DNA of 64,000 nucleotides, from assembly GCF_013167955.1 (NCBI RefSeq), contig NZ_BLWF01000002.1:413185-477184 (forward strand), read 5' to 3'. The notes under the pieces were generated by a model that ran no database searches, had not been told where the DNA came from, and saw only the letters and a program-made list of their open reading frames with translations. Below are positions 17,512 through 26,746 of this stretch, piece after piece (position 1 is the stretch's first letter; each line of letters begins with the position of its first letter). This DNA is from Thermanaeromonas sp. C210. Its GTDB lineage: Bacteria > Bacillota > DSM-521 > Neomoorellales > Neomoorellaceae. The position numbers and the translations under genes are program-made.

Positions 17512-18231
17512 TCAGCGGTATGTTTTGATCAAACCCCCGTTGTAGGAGGGGACCGTTGACAACAGCCCGATGCGGCTGCTGTAATCCAGGTCCGCTTCAA
17601 AGCCCAACTCCAGCAACTGCCGCCCGTGCAGGCTGCCGCGTATGATCCCGGCCACGTCCCCTTTATAAAGCCCGTAAAGCTCCAAGGCCGCCCGGGCCCC
17701 GTCCCGCAGGGAATAATTACCCCTTTGCCGGAGTTCATCGATCAGGAGGCCGGCGGTCAAGAAATCTTCCAGGGAAAAACGATCCCTGGTCCCGGCACAG
17801 AGGATACTTACATCCCCTTCAACCTCGGCGGCGGCCGCGGCTACCGCGGGAGCGTTGACCACGGCGGCCAAAAAGATAACCCGGGCCGGTGCCGCCCTTT
17901 TGATGGCCCTGGTGCCGTTGGTAGTGGTCATGATAATCCTTTTCCCGCCCACCACTTCGGCCGTATATTCCAGGGGAGAGTTGCCCAGGTCAAAGCCGGG
18001 GATCTTTACTCCTCCCCTTTCGCCGCCCAGGAGTACCCGGTCGTCCTCCAGCCTTTCCCGCATTTCAATGGCTTCTTCCGGAGTGAGAACCGGTATGATT
18101 TCCAGGCAACCCGCTTCCAGGGCCGTAGCAATGGTAGTGGTAGCCCGCAGGGTATCCACCACCAGGACTACCTTGCCCGCTAATCCGTCATCTGTAGCGC
18201 TGTTGATGGTGCTGAAAACATCGATTTCCAA
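17512..18231 (-). CDS. comB: 2-phosphosulfolactate phosphatase (ComB family)
   Basis: 239 residues. Converts phosphosulfolactate to sulfolactate. Characteristic segments are VLVVDTLRATTTIATALEAG (Mg/phosphate site), LGGERGG, DLGNSPLEY and TTTNGTRAI. The frame is open 55 codons further, but TTG at 18231 is chosen: GGTGGAGGGG lies 5 bases upstream and the protein then begins LEIDVFST like its relatives. Lies 169 bases behind comA with a 13-bp hairpin between. In B. subtilis the homologous yitC/yitD pair makes sulfolactate for spores. A coenzyme M role is an alternative, but no other CoM gene is visible. Confidence 0.88.
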   Translation of the reverse strand: MEIDVFSTINSATDDGLAGKVVLVVDTLRATTTIATALEAGCLEIIPVLTPEEAIEMRERLEDDRVLLGGERGGVKIPGFDLGNSPLEYTAEVVGGKRIIMTTTNGTRAIKRAAPARVIFLAAVVNAPAVAAAAAEVEGDVSILCAGTRDRFSLEDFLTAGLLIDELRQRGNYSLRDGARAALELYGLYKGDVAGIIRGSLHGRQLLELGFEADLDYSSRIGLLSTVPSYNGGLIKTYR

Positions 18232-18323
18232 AGGAACCCCTCCACCGATTAAGGCGCGATACAAGGCTTGCGCCCTGCCGGCGCGGCGCCGGAAGTCCTT
18301 TCTACTCCCCAAGGTCTTCTCGG

Positions 18324-18354
18324 GCCTGCATCCCGGGAAGGGATGCAGGCCCTG
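18324..18354 (-). other. 13-bp perfect hairpin between comA and comB
   Basis: GGGCCTGCATCCC at 18324-18336 pairs perfectly with 18342-18354 around a 5-base loop. There is no U-tract on either strand, so it is not a standard terminator. It could act as an mRNA processing or stability element that separates comA and comB levels. Confidence 0.5.
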
Positions 18355-18400
18355 AGGGGAATATATTTCTCCACCGCCGCACCTGATTCCTGCCAAACCC

Positions 18401-19219
18401 TCAAGAAATTGCCGCCCTCAAGGTGGCCCGCAGGGTATCACCCCTGAGGCCCACCCGTAAGGCCTCCAGGGCCAGCACGTCCTGGGGATGAACGTTACCC
18501 AGGTTAACATTGGGACCAAAGCGCAGGATCAATTCCTGTTGCTGCTGTTTTAAGGGTGCTTCCCAGATAATATCTTCCAGGCGTTCAATTCCCGCTGCCA
18601 TGGCCTCCAGCTCATCCCATTTGATGGCGCCGGCATCGTCGTAGATAACCACCCCTTTCCCGGACTCCCGGCCTTCCACAATCACCTTATACGCCCCGTC
18701 CTGCAGGTCCTGGCGTATCTGCTCCAGGATGGCCGTTTCCTCTACCCGGTCCCTGGGATCCTTCTTCCCCACCTCGCTTATTACGCCCAGGCCCAGCTCC
18801 AGGGCATGGTGAATGGCTTGCCGGCGTACCTCCGGGCTCATGGTTATGGTGCCGTCGGAAACTTCCACAAAAGTATAGCCCATCTCCCGAGCCGTCTTGA
18901 GATAAAGTTCCAGCTTCCCCTGGAGCACGGCCACCTCTAGGAAGGTCCCGCCCGGAAAGATGTCGACGCCGTAAGAACGGACCATGCTGATTTTTTCCTT
19001 CAGGATGTCGGCCGGGTAAAACACGGAGGTGCCGAAGCCGAGTTTTATGAAGTCAATATAAGGTGCCGCTACCCGCAGCAAATCCTGAACCTGGGCCAGG
19101 CCCATCCCCTTGTCGATAACCATGGTCAAACCTTGCCGCCGCGGCTTTTGCAGGCGCCCCTGGAGGGGAAAATCCAGAATCTCCTGCCAACTGCCCCCGC
19201 CGAAATCTCCCTTTTGCAT
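18401..19219 (-). CDS. comA: Phosphosulfolactate synthase (ComA family)
   Basis: 272 residues, a TIM-barrel enzyme adding sulfite to phosphoenolpyruvate. Seen: MVIDKGMGLAQVQDLL near residue 33, IDFIKLGFGTS, VDIFPGGTFLEVA, FVEVSDGTI and VIVEGRESGKGVVIYD, all conserved in ComA/YitD. ATG at 19219 follows GAGGGAGGCG with 9-base spacing; upstream in-frame codons to 19423 look non-coding. Together with comB it forms the first two steps to sulfolactate, compatible with a spore former. Confidence 0.9.
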   Translation of the reverse strand: MQKGDFGGGSWQEILDFPLQGRLQKPRRQGLTMVIDKGMGLAQVQDLLRVAAPYIDFIKLGFGTSVFYPADILKEKISMVRSYGVDIFPGGTFLEVAVLQGKLELYLKTAREMGYTFVEVSDGTITMSPEVRRQAIHHALELGLGVISEVGKKDPRDRVEETAILEQIRQDLQDGAYKVIVEGRESGKGVVIYDDAGAIKWDELEAMAAGIERLEDIIWEAPLKQQQQELILRFGPNVNLGNVHPQDVLALEALRVGLRGDTLRATLRAAIS

Positions 19220-19458
19220 GCCGACTGTCGCCTCCCTCAAAGGTGCTGTATTTTGTTCCCCTGTTACTTTATTCTGCGAAGGCCTGAAGGGAAACAGGAG
19301 AGAGGCGCCCAGGAGTACCGATTCTGCCAAGAGCCAGGCTTGCCGGGCTGACGGGAAAAAATACCAAAGAGAAAGCTCCGGGGCCCTTAAGCCGCCGGGG
19401 ATAACAAAGGAAAGTCCGGACAAAAATAGAAGCAGTGAACTAAACGAGGTGATGTGGC

Positions 19459-20682
19459 TTGCAGGCTTCCATGCGGCTACCCTTCGCCGTCCTGTGCGCC
19501 GTTCCCTTTATTATGGTCCTGGGCAATTCCATGCTGGTACCCCTCTTGCCCGCCATGAAAGAGGCTATGGGGGTAAGTCTCTTTCAAGTGAGCCTTTTCA
19601 TCACCGCCTTTTCCCTCCCGGCAGGCTTCGTCATCCCCTTTGCCGGGTTTTTATCCGACCGCTTCGGCCGCCGGGTAATCATGTCCCCCGCCCTCGTCCT
19701 TTATGGGGCCGGCGGGCTCCTGGCCGGCCTGGCCGCCACCTTCCTCGCCCAGCCCTACTACTTCATCCTGGGCAGCCGGGTACTCCAAGGCATAGGAGCG
19801 GGTGGAACTTACCAACTGGCCATGGCCCTGGTAGGGGACATCTTCCAGAGTAAAGAGCGGGCCAAAGCCCTGGGCACCCTGGAAGCCTCCAACGGCCTGG
19901 GTAAAGTCATCAGCCCCATAGCCGGTTCCCTTCTAGGTCTCCTGGCCTGGTTTGCTCCCTTCTACGCCTATGGTCTGCTGGCCATCCCCATCGGGATAGC
20001 CGTCTGGCTGGTGGTACGCGAGCCCCGGCAGGGAAAGGAAGAACCCCAGAGCCTGGCAGCCTACCTGGCCAGCCTTAAAGAGATCTTCCGGCAGAGGGGC
20101 CTGGGCCTTCTCGCCTGCTTTCTGGCCGGAATGGCGGTGCTTTTTATTTTATTCGGGGTTTTGAGCTTGGTGGCGGATTCCCTGGAAGCTACTTATAACT
20201 TTCACGGTTTAACGGTGGGCCTCCTCATCGCCATCCCGGTAGGGGCCATGGCCCTATCCTCTTACCTCTCGGGCAGCTACCTCCAGAAAAAGGGAGGGCA
20301 TCTCCTCAAAGGGACCGCCGTGGCCGGCCTGGCCCTGGTGGCCGCCTCCCTGTTTATTATGGCCTTCCGGCCGTCCGTCTATATTCTCTTCGGAGCCCTC
20401 ACCCTCTTAGGCCTGGGTACCGGGGCCGTACTGCCGGCGGTAAACACCCTCATAACCAGCGCGGCTTCCGCTTCCGAGCGCGGGGGCATTACCTGCCTGT
20501 ACGGCTCCATGCGCTTCTTCGGCGTGGCCTTGGGGCCCCCGGCCTTCGGGATGGCCGTGAAGTGGGGTATCCCCTCCCTTTACGTCCTGGCCGCCGCCCT
20601 GGTGGTGGGCATTGCCCTGCTGAGCGCTTTTACCGTCCGGATCCAGAAAATGCTGCCTCCGGAGCTCTTGGCCCGAAATTAA
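19459..20682 (+). CDS. Major facilitator superfamily drug-type exporter
   Basis: 407 residues with 12 membrane segments. The motif GFLSDRFGRRVIM after helix 2 is MFS motif A, and VLQGIGAGGTYQLAMALVGDIF is the helix 4-5 region of DHA1-type exporters. The central loop (~190-210) carries REPRQGKEEPQ. The start is TTG 19459 with GAGGTGA 6 bases upstream; ATG 19471 is an alternative. The only plus-strand gene between 12 and 58 kb, and convergent with phoU. Substrate unknown; bacillibactin/tetracycline-type drug efflux is the family default. Confidence 0.88.
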   Translation: MQASMRLPFAVLCAVPFIMVLGNSMLVPLLPAMKEAMGVSLFQVSLFITAFSLPAGFVIPFAGFLSDRFGRRVIMSPALVLYGAGGLLAGLAATFLAQPYYFILGSRVLQGIGAGGTYQLAMALVGDIFQSKERAKALGTLEASNGLGKVISPIAGSLLGLLAWFAPFYAYGLLAIPIGIAVWLVVREPRQGKEEPQSLAAYLASLKEIFRQRGLGLLACFLAGMAVLFILFGVLSLVADSLEATYNFHGLTVGLLIAIPVGAMALSSYLSGSYLQKKGGHLLKGTAVAGLALVAASLFIMAFRPSVYILFGALTLLGLGTGAVLPAVNTLITSAASASERGGITCLYGSMRFFGVALGPPAFGMAVKWGIPSLYVLAAALVVGIALLSAFTVRIQKMLPPELLARN

Positions 20683-20702
20683 AAAAGCGGGTTTTTACCC
20701 GC
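20681..20702 (-). terminator. Intrinsic terminator after pstB-phoU
   Basis: GCGGGT/ACCCGC (20687-20692 with 20697-20702), loop TTTT, followed on the minus strand by six U residues. It sits immediately next to the phoU stop and in the gap to the convergent MFS gene. Confidence 0.8.
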
Positions 20703-21419
20703 CTAATCGTTTAACTCTTTACGCTCCCCTGTTTCCAGGTAAATGGCTTCCTCCGCAATGTTAGTGGCGTGGTCGGCAATACGCTCCAGATAGCGGCTCA
20801 CAAACAGAAGGTAGGTCGCCTGGCCGATGGTCTTGGGGTCCTCCATCATGAAGACCAGGAGTTCCCGGAAGATCTGATTATGCAGGTGGTCCACCTGGTC
20901 ATCCTCCCGGGCCACGGTATAGGCCAGGTCCACATCCCCGTGCACGTAAGCATCCAGAGACTGTTTGACCATGTTCTGGGCCAGTTCGGCCATGCGGGGA
21001 ATATCGATCAAGGGCTTGATCAGGGGCTGACCGGTCTCGATAATCCGCTTGGCTACCCGGGCGATATCCACCGAATAGTCAGCAATCCGCTCTAAATCTG
21101 TAATGATCTTGAACCCTGCGGCAATTTTACGCAGGTCCTTGGCCATGGGCTGCTGGGTAGCGATGAGTTTCAGGCACTGGTTTTCGATCTGGAGTTCCAG
21201 GTCATCCACGACTTTATCGCCCTCAATGACCTCATCGGCTATTTTAGCGTCCAGCTTGGCCAGACTGTCCACCGCCTTAGCTATCACCTGCTCCACAATG
21301 CTACCCATGCGCAAAATCTCCTGTTGGAGATATTCTAAAGACTGGTGAAAGCCCTGCCGGGTAAGGCCTGCCATAAACTGTTCGCCCCCTATGCTTTCTC
21401 CATGCTTATTGGTATCCAT
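20703..21419 (-). CDS. phoU: Phosphate-signalling protein PhoU
   Basis: 238 residues composed of two three-helix PhoU repeats (residues ~20-115 and ~125-220), with metal-binding motifs EGDKVVDDLELQIE and ERIADYSVDIA in the first half and EDDQVDHLHNQIF and RYLERIADHATNIAE in the second. It links the Pst transporter to PhoR and modulates phosphate uptake. ATG 21419 after GAGGGGGTGAAATATA. Follows pstB by 70 bases, downstream of a PHO box. pstSCA are absent from this window. Confidence 0.95.
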   Translation of the reverse strand: MDTNKHGESIGGEQFMAGLTRQGFHQSLEYLQQEILRMGSIVEQVIAKAVDSLAKLDAKIADEVIEGDKVVDDLELQIENQCLKLIATQQPMAKDLRKIAAGFKIITDLERIADYSVDIARVAKRIIETGQPLIKPLIDIPRMAELAQNMVKQSLDAYVHGDVDLAYTVAREDDQVDHLHNQIFRELLVFMMEDPKTIGQATYLLFVSRYLERIADHATNIAEEAIYLETGERKELND

Positions 21420-21489
21420 TATATTTCACCCCCTCTCGGTTGTCACCGTCCAGCTTTTATGAATATTGTATACTTTGTCCTCGCCTATC

Positions 21490-22248
21490 TTACCCGAAAC
21501 GGCCGGTAATATAATCCTCCGTCCGCTGGTCCCGCGGCCTGGTGAAAATAATGGCCGTTTCATCGCACTCCACTATCTCCCCGTTCAAGAAAAAGGCCGT
21601 GGTATCGGAGACCCGGGCGGCCTGCTGCATGTTATGGGTCACTATGACGATGGTATATCGCTCCTTCAAGGAGAGGACCAGTTCCTCAATTTTAAGGGTG
21701 GAAACCGGGTCCAGGGCCGAAGAGGGCTCATCCATGAGGATTACCTCCGGGTCCACCGCCAGGCACCGGGCAATGCAGAGCCGCTGCTGCTGCCCTCCGG
21801 ACAGGCCCAGGGCCGATTGCTGCAGACGATCGGCCACTTCATTCCACAGGGCCGCGGCCTTCAAGCTGCGCTCCACGATCTCATCGAGATCTTTTTTCTT
21901 TTTTATGCCGTGGATGCGGGGGCCGTAGGCCACATTATCGTAAACGGACATGGGAAAGGGATTCGGCCTTTGAAAAACCATGCCCACCCGTTTCCGCAGC
22001 CCGATCACGTCCACATCGGGATCGTAAATGTTCTTTTCATCCAGCAAAACTTCCCCCGACACGTGGCTGTCCTCTATCAGGTCGTTCAACCTGTTTAGGG
22101 TGCGCAGAAAAGTGGACTTACCGCACCCCGAAGGCCCGATCAACGCCGTAATACGGTGTTCTTCAATGGTGAGATTAATGTCTTTGAGGGCCCTGGTGCT
22201 GCCGTAATAAAAATTCAAATTCTTAACCCGTATCTTCGGCTTTCCCAT
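21490..22248 (-). CDS. pstB: Phosphate ABC transporter ATP-binding protein
   Basis: 252 residues, complete ABC ATPase: Walker [10 protein letters not shown] near residue 38, the Q-loop, signature [16 protein letters not shown], Walker [14 protein letters not shown] and the H-loop [25 protein letters not shown] and [19 protein letters not shown] are PstB-specific. Start ATG 22248 after GGGAGGCGAA. Its promoter carries four PHO repeats. The genes for PstS, PstC and PstA are not nearby, so they must lie elsewhere or be missing. Confidence 0.96.
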   Translation of the reverse strand: MGKPKIRVKNLNFYYGSTRALKDINLTIEEHRITALIGPSGCGKSTFLRTLNRLNDLIEDSHVSGEVLLDEKNIYDPDVDVIGLRKRVGMVFQRPNPFPMSVYDNVAYGPRIHGIKKKKDLDEIVERSLKAAALWNEVADRLQQSALGLSGGQQQRLCIARCLAVDPEVILMDEPSSALDPVSTLKIEELVLSLKERYTIVIVTHNMQQAARVSDTTAFFLNGEIVECDETAIIFTRPRDQRTEDYITGRFG

Positions 22249-22313
22249 TTCGCCTCCCGACCCCTTGTTCCTTTTTATACCCGGTTTCCGGCCCTAATAT
22301 TCCTACTATAAAA

Positions 22314-22367
22314 ATTATAGACCGGCCCTATTAAGGCCGCGTTAGGCCCGGGTTAAGCCTGTGTTAA
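22314..22367 (-). promoter_or_regulatory. PHO box and promoter of pstB-phoU
   Basis: Read on the minus strand, four 11-base direct repeats lie head to tail: TTAACACAGGC (22357-22367), TTAACCCGGGC (22346-22356), CTAACGCGGCC (22335-22345) and TTAATAGGGCC (22324-22334). Four bases later comes TATAAT (22314-22319). There is no good -35, as expected of an activator-dependent promoter. The 11-base period and TTAAC core fit PhoP/PhoB binding. Confidence 0.75.
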
Positions 22368-22405
22368 AAGGAGCGGCGGCCGCAGGGAATCCCGGCCGCC
22401 GCTCC
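22362..22405 (-). terminator. Intrinsic terminator of fhs
   Basis: A 13-bp perfect stem (22370-22382 with 22393-22405, GGAGCGGCGGCCG) is followed on the minus strand by TTTTAACA. Its tail overlaps the first repeat of the pstB PHO box. Confidence 0.9.
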
Positions 22406-22426
22406 GGAGGTCGAGATCAGGCGGGC

Positions 22427-24109
22427 CTAGAACAAGCCGGTGATCACGCCGTTGGCATCAATATCGATGTTGCAGGCCGCCGGGCGTTTGGGCAATCCAG
22501 GCATGGTCATGATGGCGCCGGTAATGGGTACTATGAAGCCCGCGCCGGCGGACAGGCGCACCTCCCGGACGGTTATGGAGAAATTGCGCGGCCGACCCAG
22601 TTTGGTCATGTCATCGGACAGGGAATACTGGGTCTTGGCCATGACTACCGGCAGGTTGCCGTAGCCTATGGCCGTGAAGTTGGCAATGGCCTTTTCCGCC
22701 TCGGCAGTGTAGTTTACGCCGTCGGCGCCGTAAATTTCGGTGGCTATCTTGTGGATCTTGTCTTTAATGGGCAGGTCCAGCTCGTACAGGAAGCGGAAGT
22801 TGGAGGGCTTGGTTTCGATGGTCTTCAACACCTTCTGGGCCAGTTCGATACCGCCCGCACCTCCCTTGGCCCATACTTCCGACAGGGCCACCTCGGCACC
22901 GGCCCTGGTGCAGAGATCGTAGAGGAGGTTGAGCTCCCGCTCGGTATCGGTCGGGAAGGCGTTAATGGCCACTACGGCCGGTACACCGAATTTGCCCACA
23001 TTCTCAATGTGCTTCTCCAGGTTGGCAAAGCCGGCCTCCAGGGCCGCCAGGTTTTCCTGGGCCAGGTCGGATTTGGGAACCCCGCCGTGCATCTTGAGGG
23101 CCCGGACGGTGGCCACAATCACCGCCACGTCGGGTTTTAGGCCGCCATAGCGGCATTTGACGTCGAAGAACTTCTCCGCCCCCAGGTCGGCACCGAAGCC
23201 TGCTTCCGTCACTACGTAGTCGGCCAGTTTAAGGGCTGTCTTGGTGGCCGTGATGCTGTTGCACCCGTGGGCTATGTTGGCAAAGGGGCCGCCGTGGACG
23301 AAGGCCGGGGTGTTCTCCAGGGTCTGCACCAGATTGGGCTTAATGGCGTCTTTCATGAGGAGGGCCATAGCTCCCTGGGCTTCCAGGTCGCCGGCCGTTA
23401 CCGGCCTGCCGTCATAGGTATATCCTACTACTATGCGGCGGAACCGCTCCTTTAGATCCATCAGGTCGCTCGCCAGGCAGAGGCAGGCCATAACTTCGGA
23501 AGCCACGGAAATATCAAAGCCGGTTTCCCGCGGCACGCCGTTGGCCTTGCCGCCCAGGCCGATGACGGTGTAGCGCAGGGCCCGGTCGTTCAAGTCGATA
23601 ACCCGCCGCCAGGTAATGGTCCGGGGATCGAGGCCCAGCTCGTTGCCCTGCTGGAGGTGATTGTCCACCATGGCCGCCAGCAGGTTATGGGCATAGGTCA
23701 CGGCATGGATGTCGCCGGTGAAGTGGAGGTTGATGTCTTCCATGGGCACTACCTGGGCGTATCCGCCCCCGGCCGCCCCTCCCTTGATGCCGAAGCTGGG
23801 CCCCAGGGAGGGCTCCCGCAGGCAGACCATGACCTTTTTGCCCAGCCGGGCCAGGCCGTCGGTTAAACCTACGCTGGTAGTGGTCTTGCCTTCACCGGCC
23901 GGCGTAGGGGTAATGGCGGTGACCAGGATCAGCTTGCCGTCGGGCTTATCCTGCAACCGGCGGTATACATTGAGGGAGATTTTGGCCTTGTATTTGCCGT
24001 ACAGCTCCACCTCGTCTTCCTCAATGCCTAAATCCCGGGCCAGTTCCATGGCGGGCTTCATTTTAGCCCTCTGGGCGATCTCGATGTCCGTAGGGATGCG
24101 AGTGGACAA
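22427..24109 (-). CDS. fhs: Formate-tetrahydrofolate ligase
   Basis: 560 residues. Makes 10-formyl-THF from formate, THF and ATP, the entry step of the methyl branch of the Wood-Ljungdahl pathway in acetogens. The P-loop is [13 protein letters not shown] (residues ~67-79); [31 protein letters not shown] and the C-terminus [17 protein letters not shown] are conserved. Recalled similarity to the Moorella enzyme is very high and underlies the lineage suggestion. The start is TTG 24109 with AAAGGAGTG upstream. Monocistronic between an AT-rich leader and a strong terminator; no other pathway gene is in the window. Confidence 0.97.
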   Translation of the reverse strand: MSTRIPTDIEIAQRAKMKPAMELARDLGIEEDEVELYGKYKAKISLNVYRRLQDKPDGKLILVTAITPTPAGEGKTTTSVGLTDGLARLGKKVMVCLREPSLGPSFGIKGGAAGGGYAQVVPMEDINLHFTGDIHAVTYAHNLLAAMVDNHLQQGNELGLDPRTITWRRVIDLNDRALRYTVIGLGGKANGVPRETGFDISVASEVMACLCLASDLMDLKERFRRIVVGYTYDGRPVTAGDLEAQGAMALLMKDAIKPNLVQTLENTPAFVHGGPFANIAHGCNSITATKTALKLADYVVTEAGFGADLGAEKFFDVKCRYGGLKPDVAVIVATVRALKMHGGVPKSDLAQENLAALEAGFANLEKHIENVGKFGVPAVVAINAFPTDTERELNLLYDLCTRAGAEVALSEVWAKGGAGGIELAQKVLKTIETKPSNFRFLYELDLPIKDKIHKIATEIYGADGVNYTAEAEKAIANFTAIGYGNLPVVMAKTQYSLSDDMTKLGRPRNFSITVREVRLSAGAGFIVPITGAIMTMPGLPKRPAACNIDIDANGVITGLF

Positions 24110-24254
24110 GGGAAGAACACTCCTTTCTGTAACTTTTAAATTAGATATATAAGAGCCCGTCCTCCTGGAGAAATTATTTCGCCATTTCTTGATTTGTTCC
24201 TTCCGGAAGCTTAAATAAGGACCATAAAAGTTAAATTAAATTTAAAGTAGAACC

Positions 24255-25088
24255 TTAAATTAATTCCAGACTAAAATCCAGGGCAGGAGGGCTGTGGGTC
24301 AAAGCCCCTACGGAGATGAAATCGACCCCGGTGGCGGCCACCGCAGCTACCGTCTCGAGGGAAATCCCCCCCGAAGCTTCCACCAGCGCTCGGCCCCGGA
24401 TCATTTCCACCGCCTCGGCCATCTCCTCCAGGGACATATTATCCAGCATAATGAGATCCACCCCGGCCTCCAGGGCTTCGGCCACCTGGTCCAGGTTCTC
24501 CACTTCTACTTCGATCTTGGCGGTAAGGGGTATGCAGGTCCGCACTTTCTCCACCGCCCGGCGAAGGCCCCCCGCGCCGCGGATGTGGTTGTCTTTGAGG
24601 AGGACGGCATCTCCCAGATTAAAGCGGTGGTTGGTGCCGCCGCCCATACGCACAGCATATTTGTCCAGGGCCCTCAGCCCCGGGACGGTTTTGCGGGTGT
24701 CGCAGATTCTTGCCTTATAGGGCTTTACGCGCTCTACATAACGTGCCGTTAAAGACGCAATGCCGGAGAGGCGCTGGAGGAAATTGAGGGCCACCCTCTC
24801 GCCACCCAGGATGCCCAGCAGGGGACCTTCTACCCAGGCCACGGTCTGACCCGGCGCAACCCTGCTCCCTTCTTCCACCAGGGGGGTGAGACTGCAGCCC
24901 GGCGGGGCCATCCGGAAAACCATTTCGGCCACCGGCAGCCCGGCTATGAGTCCTTCCTGGCGGGCAATAATTTCTGCCCGGCCCCGATCTTCGACGCCGA
25001 ACAGGGCGGCACTGGTCAAATCGCCGTCGCCCAAATCTTCCTCCAGGGCCCGGGCCACTATCTCCTTGACGGCCAACATATTCAGCAC
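24255..25088 (-). CDS. nadC: Nicotinate-nucleotide pyrophosphorylase (carboxylating)
   Basis: 277 residues. Converts quinolinate and PRPP to nicotinate mononucleotide. Motifs: EEDLGDGDLTSAALFG near the N-terminus, RICDTRKTVPGLRALDKYAVRMGGGTNHRFNLGDAVLLKDNH (PRPP/quinolinate site) and IMLDNMSLE. GTG at 25088 is preferred because GGAGGAGG lies 9 bases upstream; ATG 25079 is an alternative. Third gene of nadA-nadB-nadC, 26 bases behind nadB. Confidence 0.96.
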   Translation of the reverse strand: MLNMLAVKEIVARALEEDLGDGDLTSAALFGVEDRGRAEIIARQEGLIAGLPVAEMVFRMAPPGCSLTPLVEEGSRVAPGQTVAWVEGPLLGILGGERVALNFLQRLSGIASLTARYVERVKPYKARICDTRKTVPGLRALDKYAVRMGGGTNHRFNLGDAVLLKDNHIRGAGGLRRAVEKVRTCIPLTAKIEVEVENLDQVAEALEAGVDLIMLDNMSLEEMAEAVEMIRGRALVEASGGISLETVAAVAATGVDFISVGALTHSPPALDFSLELI

Positions 25089-25114
25089 CCTTTCCTACCT
25101 CCTCCGGAAAACCC

Positions 25115-26743
25115 TTACCGGTCCTCAGCAGGGGGACGTGCCGGGAGTTCCCGGGGTTCTCGCCCCCAGGCCAGGACCAGGTGTTTGGCGTACGCAGGGT
25201 TCGGGGCCGGGAAGTCGCTCCGGAAATGGGCCCCACGGCTCTCCCGGCGCCAGGTTGCCGCCGTCACCATGAGGCCGGCCAACAGCAGCATATTATGGCT
25301 TTCCGCCTCCCGGCGCTCCGGAGCCTCCCGGGCCAGCCGGGACCAGCACGCCTCAAGCTTGGAGGCAGCTTCCTTAAGCCCCTCGGCCTCCCGCACCAGT
25401 CCCACCCGCGCCGCCATAATTTCCCGCAGCTCCGCGACCGCGGCATCCTCGGTGGGAGTGCCTCCCTCGCGCAGTTCCCTGTACTGTAAGGGAGGACAGG
25501 GGGGGCGGTTGAGCTTGCGGTCCAGCAGTTCCCTGGCTATCCGTCCCCCGAAAACTACCCCTTCCAGGAGGGAATTGCTCCCCAGGCGATTGGCGCCGTG
25601 GACGCCGGTGCAGGCCACCTCCCCGCAGGCATAAAGGCCTTCCAGGCTGGTACGGCCGCTCAAGTCGGTGCGCACCCCGCCCATGAAATAATGGGCTGCC
25701 GGTGCCACCGGCAACCAGTCCCGCGCGGGGTCCAGGCCGGCCCGGCGGCAGGTAGCCACCACGGTAGGAAAGCGGCGTTCCAGCCACGCCGGGTCCAGGT
25801 GGCGGAGGTCCAGATAAACCCACCGCTCCCCGGTGCGCGCCATTTCCCGCACTATGGCCCGGGCTACTACGTCCCGCGGCGCCAGCTCCGCCCGGGGATG
25901 GTAAGCGGGCATAAACCGCTCCCCCCTTCCGTTGCGCAGGACGGCCCCTTCCCCGCGGACCGCTTCGGTTATCAAGAGGCCCGCCGCCTGGGGGTGGGCC
26001 AGGGCCGTGGGGTGGAACTGGTAAAACTCCAGGTCCACTACTTCTGCTCCGGCCCTGTAGGCCATGGCCACGCCGTCCCCGGTGGCCCCGGCCGTATTAG
26101 TGGTTACCGGATAAAGGCCTCCGGCCCCACCGCTGGCCAGCACGGTGGCGGCCGCCAGGATGGCCGCCGGGGACCCGTCCGGCCGCAATACCAGGGCCCC
26201 GAAGCACCGGCCCTCCTCGGCCAGGAGGTCCAGGGCCATGGTTTGCGGCAGGATATAGAGGCCTTCGCAGGCCCTGGCCCTGGCGAACAGGCCCTGCCAG
26301 ATGACGGCGCCTGTAGCATCTCCCCCGGCATGGAGGATGCGCCGCCGGCTGTGGGCCCCTTCCCTGCCCAGGGCCAGGCGGCCCTCTTCGCGGTCGAAGG
26401 CTATACCCCACTCCAGGAGCTCCCGAATCCGCTCCGGGCCCTCTTCCGCCAGCACCCTGGCGGCCGCAGGATTGCCCAGTCCCGCGCCGGCTGCCAGGGT
26501 GTCCTCCACGTGCAGCTCTACGGAATCTTCCTCGTCCATGACGGCCGCAATGTCACCCTGGGCCAGATAAGTACAACAATCCTCCGGGCGTTCCTTGGTG
26601 ATTAATATAATCCGGTAGCGGGGCGCCAGCTTCAGGGCGGTGAAGAGTCCGGCTATACCGCTCCCTATGATAAGGACGTCCGCCCGGAGGCAGGGGAGGT
26701 CGGCTAAACTAAAATTTACCAGGTAGCGGGGTACCGGTTGCAT
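25115..26743 (-). CDS. nadB: L-aspartate oxidase
   Basis: 542 residues, FAD enzyme making iminoaspartate for quinolinate synthesis, using fumarate or other acceptors in anaerobes. FAD-binding GSGIAG near residues 27-32, and the substrate loop QFHPTALAHPQAAGLLITEAVRGEGA and GRTSLEGLYACGEVACTGVHGANRLGSNSLLE are diagnostic. ATG 26743 lies 3 bases after the nadA stop. C-terminal helical domain complete. Confidence 0.96.
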   Translation of the reverse strand: MQPVPRYLVNFSLADLPCLRADVLIIGSGIAGLFTALKLAPRYRIILITKERPEDCCTYLAQGDIAAVMDEEDSVELHVEDTLAAGAGLGNPAAARVLAEEGPERIRELLEWGIAFDREEGRLALGREGAHSRRRILHAGGDATGAVIWQGLFARARACEGLYILPQTMALDLLAEEGRCFGALVLRPDGSPAAILAAATVLASGGAGGLYPVTTNTAGATGDGVAMAYRAGAEVVDLEFYQFHPTALAHPQAAGLLITEAVRGEGAVLRNGRGERFMPAYHPRAELAPRDVVARAIVREMARTGERWVYLDLRHLDPAWLERRFPTVVATCRRAGLDPARDWLPVAPAAHYFMGGVRTDLSGRTSLEGLYACGEVACTGVHGANRLGSNSLLEGVVFGGRIARELLDRKLNRPPCPPLQYRELREGGTPTEDAAVAELREIMAARVGLVREAEGLKEAASKLEACWSRLAREAPERREAESHNMLLLAGLMVTAATWRRESRGAHFRSDFPAPNPAYAKHLVLAWGREPRELPARPPAEDR

Positions 26744-26746
26744 AAC

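Noticed and set aside
18232-18396. N-terminal extension of comB
   Set aside because: It runs through a strong hairpin and has no similarity to ComB; a TTG start with good RBS at 18231 gives the normal length.
19233-19290. Possible sigma-G/F promoter (GAATA...CAAAATA) before comA
   Set aside because: Spacing between the two boxes is about 14 rather than 17-18 bases and the -10 has a mismatch; support is too weak.
19220-19423. Upstream extension of comA, partly hydrophobic
   Set aside because: Family members start near MQKGDF; the extension lacks a Shine-Dalgarno site and looks like accidental open frame in GC-rich DNA.
25598-26605. 335-codon plus-strand frame opposite nadB
   Set aside because: Antisense to a clear L-aspartate oxidase; proline/glycine-rich translation without domains.
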